Positions 22,101 through 33,260 of a DNA stretch of 64,000 nt are shown piece after piece. The stretch covers positions 4,464,501 to 4,528,500 of the forward strand of contig CP126196.1 of the NCBI GenBank assembly GCA_030272155.1, given 5' to 3'. Source of the stretch: Tetradesmus obliquus (Eukaryota > Chlorophyta > Chlorophyceae > Sphaeropleales > Scenedesmaceae). The position numbers were made by a program, and so were the translations under genes. The notes under the pieces were generated by a model. It had not been told where the DNA came from, did no database searches, and saw only the letters and a list, made by a program, of their open reading frames with translations. Positions within the stretch are counted from its first letter, which is position 1, and every line of letters begins with the position of its first letter.

Positions 22101-25100
22101 CGTCAGCATAACACGTATGCAGCGGCCCTGCCCCTGATAGGCAGCATCAACGGCAAGGCGCCAACAGCAGCAGCGCAATGTACTCAACATCGAATTATGC
22201 AGCAGACACCAAAGCATGCACACCATGGCACCTACCACAGCAGCGGCAAACTAGTTGCGCACGCCATGCCGCAGGAATTCACGCCAAACAACGGGTATCC
22301 TATCAGCCGTCACCCACCTTGGGTGCACCCATGTGGTTGTAGTTGATGCTGTACAGCCCGTGGTCCTCGATATGCCAGCAGAACGCGCTGAAGCAGCTGC
22401 CCACATACACCCATGGCACCATAAGCCCAGTGATCGGCTTGCCTCCAACGTCCTCCCGCACAAAACGCAGCACGCTGCCGAGGGCCTGCGGCAGGTTGTT
22501 GATGTTCCAGGGGTGGCTCGCATAGCTGCGCAGCTCGCACAGCTGGCAGCTGCCGCAGCGGCAGCTGGCGCAGCAGTTGGCGGGGTCCAGTGCGGTGTCG
22601 TCGTCTGCGGCGGTGGTGGCGGCGGTGTTTGGCGCTGTGCTGCTGCTGCAGCCACGCTGCTTGACAAGGTTGCGCGCCTCTGCTTGGGCCAGCTCCTGCA
22701 GCAACAGCACGACATAAACACACCATGAGCAACATAAGAGGGATGAAACCATCGCAAAATCCAGACAGCTGTAACACACCACGAGCGACACAAGAACACT
22801 TTGCTGCGGTGTCAGTAGCTCCTGCCAGCAAAGATCACTGCCAGCAAAGATCAGCAAAATCCTGCAAGCTGCAGCTCATGCAGACCGTGATGCCACACCA
22901 AGGTGCATCTCACTCTGCTGCCAGCTATGCATCCCAAACGCACACGCACCTTGATGACGAGGAAGGTGCTGCTGTACGTGGCTATGTTGCTACAAACAAC
23001 ACTCAGAAGCTGAAAACACATGCACGCACACACAATCAGGCGCACAACAGCAGCAGCAGACAGCGGCAGCAGCGCACCTTGATGGTGGGGAAAGCGCTGC
23101 TGTATGTGGTTTTGCTGCTGGCTACTTACACCAATGCCGCGCATACAAATGCACGCGCAACAATCAGGCAGACAGCAGCAGCAGCGCACCTTGATGGTGG
23201 GGAAGGCGCTGCTGTAGGTGGCTGTGTCGATGTCCTGCCCATACAGCGCCTCCACCTGCTCATCTGCTGCTCTGAACCACAGACACTACCAACTCTCACA
23301 CACCCTCTCATTTACAGCCACACAACCACACACTAAGCATGAGGGCACATTGCTGAACAAGGCACACATCCCCCACCAGCAACAGCCGGCTTTCAAGTAA
23401 CGTGCGCTGAGTAACATGGTTGCAAATGGAACACACCTTGATGGTGGGGAAGGCGCTGCTGTAGGTGGCTGTGTCGATGTCCTGCCCATACAGCGCCTCC
23501 ACCTGCTCATCTGCTGCCTCCACAATACGCCAAAACTCCGCCTCAACCTCCTCAATGCTCGGCTCCTGCCAGGCCTCTGCAGGATCCTGCGGCGCTGCTG
23601 CTGCTGCTGCTGCTGGGTTTCCAGCATCTCCTGCTGCTGCTGCTGCTGCTGGGCATGTGCCAGGGAGGTACCTGCCAGCTACGCCGCGGTCAGCGCGGTC
23701 AGCAGCAGTGCACGGGTACGCACGCCATGCGTTTGAGGCGCTGGCAACAGCTGGCTTGCTGCTGCTGCTGCTGCTGCCGGCTATGGAGTCGGGCCTGCGG
23801 CCGTTGCTGCTGCTGCTGCCGCTGCCAGCCATGAGTGGGCCGTTGAAGTGGCGGCGCTTGGCCCAGTCGGCATACCTACAGCAGGAGGACACAGCAAGGC
23901 ACATAAGACATGCAATCTAAGCCGCGGGTGACAGGTCGCACGCGGAGAAGCACAGTAAGAGACGCGCATGCAAGCTGTCCCCTCCTAAACAGGTGTACAA
24001 ACACCACCTGCTGCTAACCTGTGCTGCTGTTTTCATGAGACGGCTAGTGATAAGGTCAAGCAACAACAGAAAGAGATGACACACTGCATGAAATTACGGC
24101 TGGAATGGCTGCATTACCGGCAACAAAGCTTACCTGTGCAAGTCAAGCAAGCACAGGCACAGGCAAGGCACATGCTCAGGCACAGGCAAGCCCAGCTGGA
24201 TTGCTGGCGGAAACCACAACTGTGGAACTCATGCAGGCACAGGCAAGGCACAGCCTCAGGCACATGCAAGCCCAGCTCAATTGCTGGCAACAAACCATAC
24301 CTGTGGAACTCAGCCAGAGACAGCGGGTCCTCCAAGTGCTCATACCCAAACTGGCCATCCGTAGCCTCAGCAGCAGTCGCCACAGCATCCCAGTGAGCAG
24401 GGTTGAGGATCACATCCTTGCCCTCCTCTACTGCTGCTGCTGCCGCTGCTGCTGCTGCCACTGCTGCCTTCTGGGCATCCATGCTGCTCTTGCTGCACCT
24501 GCCAGTGACTGCATTCGACTTTTTCGCGGCTGCTGCTTTGGAATCCTGCTGCTGCTGCTGCTGTGGCGTGCTGGGGCTGCCGGGGCTGCTGTTTCCTGCA
24601 AGGCTTGCAGGAGGCGCGCCGGAAGGCGTCGGGTAGCGCTTGCACAGCAGGTGCGTGGGCTGGATGCGTGTGGGCACCTGCAGGACACATGAGGCGTGGT
24701 ATGTCAGATACTCAGAAGCAGCTGCTGCATGAGAAGAAGAGGCAGCTGCTACATGAATAAATGTGCACAACTACAGCCAATCAGGAGCGAGCAAAGAGCA
24801 TGAATGCATGCAGGCTGCCCAGGCATGTCATCATCACTGCTTGACGAGACCAGTACAAACAGCACAGTAGATCAACAAAACACACCTGGAAGTCCTTGCG
24901 CAGCATGCCTGTCTCCTGGTCCAGCACGCCTGTCTCCTGATGAAGCATCTGAATCCACTAAACGTCTTGTGGAAATACAACCAACAACATTCTTTCTATT
25001 AGTACGTACACACCTGGAAGTCCTTGCGCAGCATGCCAGTCTCCTGGTCCAGCATCTGAATGGGCGGCTGCCAGCCCTCGGGCGGCACAATATGAGCGAT

Positions 25101-26039
25101 GCCTGCCTTGTAGGCCTGCGGCGCAATGCTGGCCAGGTAGGCAAAGGGGTCCCTGAACTCCTCTGCAGTGGGCCGGAAGGTGGGCGCTGCTGGCAGCTGC
25201 GCCTGGGCGTGGCCCTTAAATGGCTTGGCGCGGGAGGCTGGGCGCGAAGCAAAAGGCGTGTCCCAGCAGTGCTTGCAGCCAACCTGCAACGTAATTGGTT
25301 GAGGTTTGATGTGTGGTAGATTAAAGGACATGTGGGGGTTGGGGGGCTAAAGAACGACAGGTTGCAGGGGCGAGAGCATGTGCACGCATGCATGGCGGGT
25401 GCTGGACATGCAAAAAGCTGTACAGAAGGCATGCAGGGCGCTGCTGGCTGCGGCACTTTCCATTGACGCTGCTGCTGTTAATGATGATGATGATGATGCT
25501 GGTCGCCACTAGGCCACGCTTAGCAGCATGCTGCACAACCAGCTGCGATGCATGTAGCACTCTGCCAGTGCCCCATGCACTGCAGGTGCCTGAGGCCTCT
25601 GCAGCTGCTGGCAAAGCCCTTGCTTCGAGAACCAAACGAGCTGAAAAGCAAAGTGGCAGCTGCTGCTGCACATGATCTGGCTCTCAAACAGCCAGGTGGC
25701 AGGCAGGGGGTTGGCTGAGGCAGAGACTCGAGCTGCCGAGATATTCCGAGGGCCTACCTCCGAGAAACTGCAGCTGCTGCAGCCATAAAGGTGTTCTAAC
25801 TTTGACGGATGAGCCAGTGCAGGCGGGACATATGTGCCACCCTGCAGGGCCAGGCAGTGGGGCAGTGTCAGGGGGTGGGGCCCTCTCACAGCAAAGCTGG
25901 TAGGCGGAACCGCATGCATGCCGCGAGCAGCGAGGCATTGCAGTGGTTCAGAACGTACCTTGCTCCGGGATGCCACCTGCTTGTCCACGAAGGCATTGGC
26001 CAGCTCGCAGAAGGCAGCAAGGGGGTGTGTTGTCGCCAT
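19162..26039 (-). CDS. JmjN/JmjC histone lysine demethylase (plant JMJ/KDM5-like), nuclear
   Basis: Eight exons join in phase to 1,422 residues: 25959-26039, 25758-25841, 25014-25283, 24301-24677, 23437-23875, 22318-22695, 21742-22046 and 19162-21496. JmjC enzymes remove methyl groups from histone lysines using Fe(II) and 2-oxoglutarate; this layout is that of H3K4 demethylases. In order: a CSSC...CKHC cluster, JmjN (APTFRPTAEEFRDPFAYL...YGI-type AGIAHIVPPEGW), SIEEVEAEFWRIVE and DIDTATYSSAFP, then JmjC (WNINNLP, GSCFSAFCWHIEDHGLYS, GAPKVWYGVP, TMLSPSQL, TFPDAYHAGFNSGFN, EAVNFAAPDWLP). The iron ligands of HIE and YHAG are present. A C5HC2-type finger follows (CATCGGDL...VCPEH). The long tail is Gln/Ala/acidic and ends with a basic KRRRR nuclear signal. 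No FYRN/FYRC was seen. A Cys-rich insert (CCASCRCGSCQLC) just before JmjC is unusual. An upstream in-frame ATG at 26085-26087 would add 16 residues. Confidence 0.92.
22945..23265 (-). repeat. Three downstream copies of a JmjC-gene exon 3' end with donor
   Basis: The exon end coding DIDTATYSSAFPTIK with its GT donor (functional at 23437) is repeated at about 23180-23265 (includes EALYGQDID), 23071-23110 and 22950-22985 (TYSSTFLVIK). The further from the exon, the shorter and more diverged the copy. All lie in the next intron. Confidence 0.85.
24885..24950 (-). repeat. Downstream copy of the JmjN exon 3' end
   Basis: About 50 bp matching the end of exon 25014-25283 (coding ETGMLRKDFQ plus the GTGTG donor) recur here in the intron. 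The CTGGTCCAGCA / CCTGTCTCCTG part is itself duplicated inside the copy. Confidence 0.8.
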
Positions 26040-27233
26040 AGTGGTTGCTGGTGCCGTGCAAGCCGAGCTATGCCAGGGGTCAACCAATCCTCAGAATGGT
26101 ATTAAGAAAACGTTCAAGGGTGCAGTTGCCCGTGGAGGTGCACTACTGCCTCAGGCGAGCTGCATCACCATCAGAGCCATTGCGGCCCTTGCTTTCGTTG
26201 TCGCTGAAATGATTTGTGATGAGTTGAATACAGCACATGCAGTGAAGGCATAAACGTGGCAAACGCCTCTGCTCATGATGCCGGGTGTCTGTCAGACAGC
26301 AGGGGGCTGTGTGTGAATCAGGTTTGAGGTTGCTCAGGCCTGAAGGTTAGATTTCAGGGTGCCACATCATTAAAATTGTTCATTTACTCATTCTATTCTT
26401 TTTACAGCCCCTGGAACGCAGCAGTCCAACGCTAGCTAGGACCCACTGTGCCGAAGGGCAGCAGTGGCTGTTTCAGTTCCGGCCAAAGCATGCGTACTCT
26501 TCCAAGACCGTCAAAAGACCGAAAACATCAAAACTGAACCCACTGGGTGGAAAAAGCCACCACAGACCGTTCCTCGCATATGATCGGTGCGCCATGGCGA
26601 CGTGGTCCGCACCGGCAAATTCCTCTGCAACCCACGTATGAATACAGAACCCGATACAATGACAAATAAACCATTTCAAATGTTTATAGAGACGTTCGAT
26701 GGTCTCCAACGGGTCACAACCCCAGCTGACCTGTGGAGTAGAGCACTGCTAGACAGTGCATGATGCACACACGGTGCACAGCCTTCCCCATGCCCTTCAG
26801 CAACGTCTTGGGCCCCGTCAACACAACAAAAACAGCAAAATCAATTGAATCGGCAGACAGTAGGCACGTAAGGCAGGCCCAGGCGGCCGTGCATGCACAC
26901 TCCTGCAGCTGCCAGCAGTGCACATGGTGAAGCAAACATTGCTGTCCAGCATGCAGCCGGTGCATCACTTCATCAGCAGTGCACGTTTGCACGCTCCACT
27001 GGTTGTGCATTTTTATGAGCAGCGGATTTGATGCACCGCTGTGCATTGCACCAGTGGCGCCCCGCTGTCAAAACACAAAAACCACGAAGCCCCAGAGCAG
27101 CCAACCGCCGCACAACTGCATGCACCAAATGAGGAAGCAAATGCAATTCAACACCGCCCAAACCTTCACATATGAGACTTCAGTGCAATCCCCAACCCTA
27201 AGGTTCCAGTGCCCGCTACAAGCGCACACATCT
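26040..27233. other. Intergenic, demethylase promoter side; one small open frame
   Basis: Divergence from neighbouring composition is seen around 26330-26720, which is less CAG-rich. Apart from the small frame listed separately, I see no exon. The right end is the 3' flank of the F-box gene. Confidence 0.4.
26473..26709 (-). CDS. Small hypothetical open frame, 78 codons
   Basis: ATG to stop in one exon. The product is aromatic and Cys/His-containing (YKHLKWFICHCIGFCIH, NGLWWLFPPSGFSF, EEYACFGRN) and lacks the Ala/Gln bias of nearby translated repeats. No family recognised. It could be a small gene, an exon of a lost gene or chance. Confidence 0.25.
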   Translation of the reverse strand: METIERLYKHLKWFICHCIGFCIHTWVAEEFAGADHVAMAHRSYARNGLWWLFPPSGFSFDVFGLLTVLEEYACFGRN

Positions 27234-27912
27234 TCACAAGTGCATGCCTGCAATGTCAGGCCAAGCATTCTGCTCATCACCCTGAAGCCCATTAGCCCCA
27301 CCCACCAGCCCAACCTGCCAGCTGCCTTGACTCATCAGCCCCCTCGCAGGCCCAGTGCCGCCCACCATTAAACCATGATCCAGAACCAGCTCCTGAACCC
27401 CAAACCCTACCGACAGCTCAACCGCACCCCCGCCATCCCTACCCGCATCTACTCCCCCAGAACCCCCACTGCCTTCACTCCCAAACCCGCCACTTGCACC
27501 AGCATATGGGTTATGTGATGACACCCCTCCAGGCACCAGCAGCGGCCGAAGCAGCTCCTCTCTGCTCCGAGCCCCTTCTCGCAGCACCACCTCCAGCCGC
27601 GGGCCCTTCACGCGGTTTAGCAGCTCCAGCTGCTTGAACCCTAGGGTTTCAGCTTCCGGGTGCGACTGGTGCACCTCCAGCAAACACAAGCTAGGGCTGC
27701 AGCCTAAAGCCATTAGCACAGCCATACTCAGCTTGCAGCAGTCCACCCATAGGGTTGTTAGTTGTGGCAGGGCCCCTAGCAGAGCAAAGCCCTGCTCTGA
27801 AACCCTGCCAGGCTCCTGCAAGCCTAAGACCCGCAGCTGCCGAGCTGCTGCAACCAGGTGGGCCAGGCTGTCGTCGCAGAGGCTGGGCATGTGGCTGAGC
27901 TGCAGCACCTGT

Positions 27913-27951
<39 letters not shown>

Positions 27952-29544
27952 GCGGCGGCGGCGGCGGCGGCGGCAGTAGCAGCAGCGAGGCAAGTGAGTC
28001 AGGGACATCGGCAACAGCGTCAATGCCTACCAGGGTCTGTGGTCTTTCTTGCTTCTTCAGAGCGTCACACTTCTGCCCCAGCTGGCAGCCTGCATACATG
28101 CACCAAGCACCCTGAGCAGTTGCATAAGATCATCAGCATTGAAGCACTGAACCCCTACCTCACCTGCAGCCGCCGCACCACTGATACCAGCCTCCAAGGT
28201 GATACCGCCCTGTTCTCGCACAGCGTGAGGTCCCGCAGCCTGCTCAGGCTGGCCACTGCTGCCCGGCCATGCACAGCCATCAAGTCCTACCAAAACCCTA
28301 GGCTGCCGCTGCATCAGCGCCGCAACCGCAGCTGTGGCACGCAGCATCCTGCAAAGCCCTCTGACCCATCAAACCTGAGCCAAGGAAAACCCTCAACAGT
28401 TGAAACCGCACCTGCAGCTGCGGCAGCCGCCGCACCACTGACACCAGCCTCCAAGGTGACACCGCCCTGCCCTCGCACATGGTGAGGTCACGCAGCCTGC
28501 TCAGGCTGGCCACTGCCACCACATGCAAGCAAAACATCTGAGGCGAAAAAGACAACTCTTCGGTAAAACAGCATCAACACTGCAGCTGTAGCTGAAGCAG
28601 GCAGCGGCCTACAAAGCCCCCAGCCCTTCGAACCTGAACCAAGTGACACCATGCAGATTGCACCTCACCTGCAGCTGTGGCAACCGCCGCACTACAGACA
28701 CGAGCCGCCAAGGAGACACAGCCCTGCCCTCACACAGTGTGAGGTCCCGCAGCCTGCTCAGGCTGGCCACTGCCGCCAGGCCGGCATCAGAGGTGGCCTC
28801 GCAGTTTAGCACCAACCGCTGCAGCGCACAGTGGCTGCTGAAGGCCCTGCGAGGCAGCAAGGAAAACATTGATATGATTGTTGCAGGAGATGTTACACCT
28901 TGAAACATGCAGCACAGTCCCTGTGTTTGACACCAGCCACTGCAGCGCACAGTGGCTGCTGAAAGATCTGCATGGCAGCAGCAAAGTTGGGTGCAAGCAG
29001 TGCGTTTGACACCACAGAAGAAGAATACCTGCACCTGGTGATGTTTAAAATGTGTGCAAACGACCGTTACGTTTGTGATGATCTTTGAAGAAGAAATCAA
29101 GGCTCACACTCACCGCGCCATGCCTGCGTTGTTGCCCTCACCCCACACCACCAGCGATGTCAGCCCAGGCGCAAGCTGCCACAGCTGCGCGCTGCTGCTG
29201 CAGAATTGCCACGGCCTCGCCTACCTACATTTGCCGTCTGTGCCCACCTACTGACGCAGCTGCCCACTCACCACGCCATTCCTGCATTTGGTGGGTGGTG
29301 TTGTGTGCAGCAGCTGGCCATCATGTTTATTACCAACTTTTGTGAGAATCATCACGGCCCTTCACTCACCGCGCCATGCCTGCGTTGTTGCCCTCGCCCC
29401 ACACCACCAGCGATGTCAGCCCAGGAGCTAACTGCCACAGCTGAGGGCTGCTGCTGGGCAACCGCCGCAGCACCAGCACCCGCAAGCCTGGCAGCTGCGG
29501 ACCCAGCTGCCCAAACAGCGGCCCGGCACTACCCTGCCGATCAG

Positions 29545-29591
<47 letters not shown>

Positions 29592-30925
29592 CCTCCAGCA
29601 GCTGCTGCAGGCAATGCTGGTGCTGCTGCTGCATTTAGTGCAACTGCTGCCGCGCCTGCCGCACCACCTGCCCCTGCTGCTGTTGTGACAGCTGTTGGGT
29701 GTGCCTCTGCATTGACTATCTCAATGCTGTCTGCTTCCAGCAGTGCCAGGCGGCTGCCTGCTGCTGCAACCAGCAGCGAGAGCCCGGATTCCGTGAGGGG
29801 CATGCTGCAGCGGAAGCAGGCAAGCTGGTGCAGGTGGATCAGCTGCGTTAGGGCGGCCTCACGTAGCCGGTGGCAGCCCTGCAGACAGCCGGCAGGAATG
29901 AGGCAGCAGGCAGATAGTGTCAGAAACAATGCATGCATGCAGGCAGGCAGCAGATGGGATGCAGGTTGCATTTGAGCAGGCAGGGAGGCGTGAGTGGTGC
30001 AGGTGGGTCAGCTGCGTTAAGGCTGCCTCTCGCAGCCGGTGGCAGCCCTGCAAGCAGCAGACATTCACCATCGCAGCAGGCAGGGAGGCAGGGAGGCCAG
30101 CAGGCAGCAAGTGAGTAAACAGCTCACCAACAGTTGCAGAAGCATCAGGGTGCCTCAGGATTCAAGCTGCAGCGGAAGCAGGCCAGCTGGTGCAGGCGCA
30201 TCAGCTGCGTGTTGAGGCAGCCTCACGCAGCCATTGGCAGCCCTGCGAGCAGCAAGCATAAAAGCACAGGCAAACAACACGACAGCAAACAGGCAGGTGG
30301 GTGTTCAGAAGCCAATCAATGATATACCAAACATGCCAGGCCAGCTGGTGCAGGTGGATGCGCTGCATCAAGGCAGCCTCTTGCAGCCGGTGGCGGCCCT
30401 GCAGGCGGCACGCAGCACAGCAAATGCCACAGCAGCCAAACCGGCAGGCAGGCAGGCGAGTGGTGCAGGTGGATGAGCATGCCAGCTTGGTGCAATGCTC
30501 CACATGCGCATATCTACTAGCGCATCGTACAAGCTGTGTGCAGCAAGCATTTGTAAAGAGAGAGTTTTCCTTTTACACATGTAAGCAGGGCTGAAGCTGG
30601 CTCTGGCGCGGAAAGGTTGTATCCTACTCGGATCATTTACGACACGCTTGGGTGAAGTACCCCGCATTCCTGCGCCTTTGTTTATGTTACGTATACGTAG
30701 TAGGCTACTTTGAGTGTAGCAATTCTGTTTAGTATAGCAATTCGGCTACTCCCTAGGCACCCTTGAGTGTAGCGTTACAGCGCACCCACCTGCAGCTCCA
30801 GCCGCGTCAGCTTGCTGCAGCGGCCCACATGTGCGAGGCAGTCCTCCCCAAGCGAGCCATCCACCAGCGACAGCGAGCGCAGCGCGCCAAGCCCAGTCAG
30901 CGTGCCCAGGCGCTCACCTGCACAG

Positions 30926-30970
<45 letters not shown>

Positions 30971-32133
30971 GGCAGCGGGCGTCAGGACACATCACAAGCA
31001 GTGAGACAGCAGCTGATCAGCAGAGCAGCAGCAGGTCATCACAGTGTCAGCCTGAGCAGGGACAGCGGGCCAAGTTTCAGCCACAGGCGAGAGGGAGGTC
31101 TGTTACAGGGGTGGGCAATGTGCATAGTATCAGCCATAGCCCTTTGTATTTATATCAAGCACCACCATCCTCGCGCATGCAGCGCGCAAGGAATGAGATG
31201 CAGCACACATGCTTTCCCTTGCTCACCAGCCTCCAGTGACAGCCCTCTCAGCGCCAGCCGCCTCAAGTTGCTGAGGCCTGCCAGGCAGGCCAGGTCAGAG
31301 AGGCCAGCAGGGTCACACCCAAGCTCCAGCTGCACCAGGCCATGCAAGCAGCTCAGACACCTGTTCAAAACCCAGCAGCAACAAGGACAAAAAGCAGCTG
31401 TTGTAAAAGGCATGAGGGTCGCACCCAAGCTCCAGTTGCACCAGGCCATGCAGGCAGCTCAGGCACCTGTTCAAACCCCAGCGGCAGCAAAGAGCGAAAA
31501 GCTCAGGCAGGAGGTGTCCGTGGGGCAGTCGGATTTAACAGATATTGACTGCAGGCCGCAGGGGGTTCTTGTAGCAGCTGGGCGCCTGACACACTGGCCA
31601 GACCGGTTCTCGTGCGAGCAGAGGCATGGCAAGGTTGTAGCCGCAAAAGGTGTTGCATGACTCTGCACAACTATGCAGCACATTGCTTCTGTCAAAGACA
31701 ACCTTCACATTGCATAATGAATGGATGGCCCCACCTGAGAGCAGCCTCGCTCAGCTGCCAATCCCTGCCCCTGCCACTGGGCATCAGCGCAGCCCCTTGC
31801 TGCGCCAGCCCTGCTGCAGCAATGCCGCCCACTGCTGCTGCTGCTGCCGCTGCAGCAGGCACTGCCACTGGCGCTGCGTCCTGCTGCTGGCTGGGCAGCA
31901 GCAGCAGGTGCGTGAGCCCAGGCAGCTGCCCAAGCATGGTCATGATCGCCTGACCGGCACCAGCACAAACAGCAGCAGCAGCAGGATAGCTTGGTCAAAG
32001 GGCAGATCATGATGCTGCCGGTGTCAGTACCTGTCGCATCGACTGGCACTGCAGCGCTGCACGCTGCAGTCATCAGCCAGCTGGCGTGCAGCCACCAGAA
32101 CTAGGCCCGCATGTGCAGCATTCACAGTGCTGC

Positions 32134-32164
<31 letters not shown>

Positions 32165-33260
32165 ACTGCTGCTACTGTTATGCGTTGTGGCCAACAGGAT
32201 CTGCCCACTGCTTGCCGTGCTGCTGCGGCTGCTCCAGACTTGCTGCTGCTGCTGCTGCTGCTGCTACTGCTGCCCACCTGTGTGTTTGCTGCCATGAGCG
32301 GGCCTTTGGACACACAAGGTGGCGCCATCACGAGCTGCTTGATGTGCTTGCACTGGCACAGCGTGGCCACACCTGCTGCTGACAGCGCCATGCTGCTGTT
32401 CAGAAGCACCAGGCTGCACAGGTTCTTCAGCTTGCATAGTGTGAGTGTGACCAGTGCTGCAAAGGGCCGGTCACACACCAGCTCATTGGCAAGGGATATG
32501 ACCTGGCGGCAGCAGCAGCAGCAGCAGCAGCAAGGGTGGAGTCGGCATGGATGCATGATGCGTGACAGACAAAAAGGGGAGCTTGCAGGAAGATGGTGGG
32601 GTGCGTGATGTGGCCGCAAAGGTGGGTGCGCACGTAGAAGGCATGAGCTGCATTGGATGATCAGCATAGCAAGGGCAGTCATTTAGACATATACACCAAG
32701 TACCAGTTGCTTGTGTCGGCGGGGTAAAACATGCACTGCCAGTGCCATCTGCTGCTGTGTACCTGCAGCAGTGTTGTTGAGTGCAGCAGTACTGCTGGTG
32801 CTGGATCAGCAGCGTTGCTGCGCTGCTTGCACCTTGTAGCAGCTACTGGCCATGTGAACACTGTCATTGTACGCGGGTGTCCTGCAGCTGCTACCACTGC
32901 CTCAGTTCGTAAGACACAGCAGAGTGCACACCTGAACGTTGGGGAACTTCTCGTGCAGGCTGAGGTACTCCAGGTAGGTGTCTCCCGCATTTCTTTCGAC
33001 ATGGAAATGACGTACCGCAGCACTCGCCACCTGAATGAGCCGTACGCTGAACGTCAGTGCGGAGTCCGTGCTGCCAGTGCTAGTGCAAGCATATCCGATT
33101 GCCCGGTAGACTTGCAGGATGCCTGATGGCTACACACCTTGCAAAGCTTTCTGCACGTAGCTCTGACTGCTTTTCGTTCCAGCAGAGACAGGAAGGTGAG
33201 CACATGCTGCAGCACTAGATCTGGCAGTGCGAGGAGGGGAAAGGGGTCCTCTTGCTGCAT
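27234..33260 (-). CDS. F-box/leucine-rich-repeat protein (candidate SCF ubiquitin-ligase adaptor)
   Basis: Nine exons join in phase to 761 residues: 33138-33260, 32932-33030, 32278-32502, 31735-31949, 31227-31360, 30790-30917, 29370-29878, 28669-28846 and 27234-27908. The first exon encodes an N-terminal F-box (LLALPDLVLQHVLTFLSLLERKAV), the part that binds Skp1 in SCF E3 ligases. The rest is irregular LRR of the cysteine-containing/AMN1-like kind: LVTLTLCKLKNLCSLVLLN, LPGLTHLLLLP, LVQLELGCDPAGLSDL, LRRLALRGLSLEAG, LGALRSLSLVDGSLGEDCL, LTRLELQ, LRVLVLRRLPSSSPQL, RLVLNCEATSDAGLAAV, LRVLGLQEPGRVSEQG. Poly-Ala loops interrupt the LRRs (the CTG run near 29550 is coding). The tail is Gly-rich. The substrate cannot be inferred. 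Its introns are full of exon-edge copies, so the isoforms could differ from this model. Confidence 0.85.
28155..28520 (-). repeat. Two downstream copies of LRR exon 28669-28846 3' end with donor
   Basis: The segment coding ASLSRLRDLTLCEGRAVSP through SVVRRLPQLQ plus GT recurs at about 28411-28520 and 28165-28265. Frame and donor survive in both. Because an LRR would be added, they could serve as alternative exons if an acceptor is used, but none in the right phase is obvious. Confidence 0.85.
28918..28985 (-). repeat. Upstream copy of exon 28669-28846 5' end
   Basis: The 5' part (SFSSHCALQ) with its acceptor region recurs upstream of the functional exon, partly diverged. Confidence 0.7.
29117..29215 (-). 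repeat. Downstream copy of exon 29370-29878 3' end with donor
   Basis: The stretch coding WQLAPGLTSLVVWGEGNNAG and the CGCG|GTGAGTG donor at 29370 recurs about 250 bp downstream in transcript direction, inside the intron. Confidence 0.85.
29995..30480 (-). repeat. Three to four upstream copies of exon 29370-29878 5' end with acceptor
   Basis: The exon start coding GCHRLREAALTQLIHLHQL, preceded by CTGCAG, recurs at about 29995-30050, 30170-30245 and 30340-30405, with a short fragment near 30455-30475. The intervening intron (GGCAGGCAGG-rich) is repeated too, so the unit is exon edge plus intron. Confidence 0.85.
30660..30775. repeat. Patch of GAGTGTAGC / GGCTACT motifs in an intron
   Basis: Several near-repeats (GAGTGTAGCAATTC, AGTATAGCAATTC, GGCTACT, GAGTGTAGCG) and the palindrome ACGTATACGT are clustered. 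It resembles a transposon end, but no partner end or target duplication was found. Confidence 0.45.
31405..31480 (-). repeat. Upstream copy of exon 31227-31360 5' end with acceptor
   Basis: The bases coding CLSCLHGLVQLELG and the preceding acceptor (near 31360) recur about 110 bp upstream in transcript direction, with an acceptor-like CAG near 31470. Confidence 0.8.
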
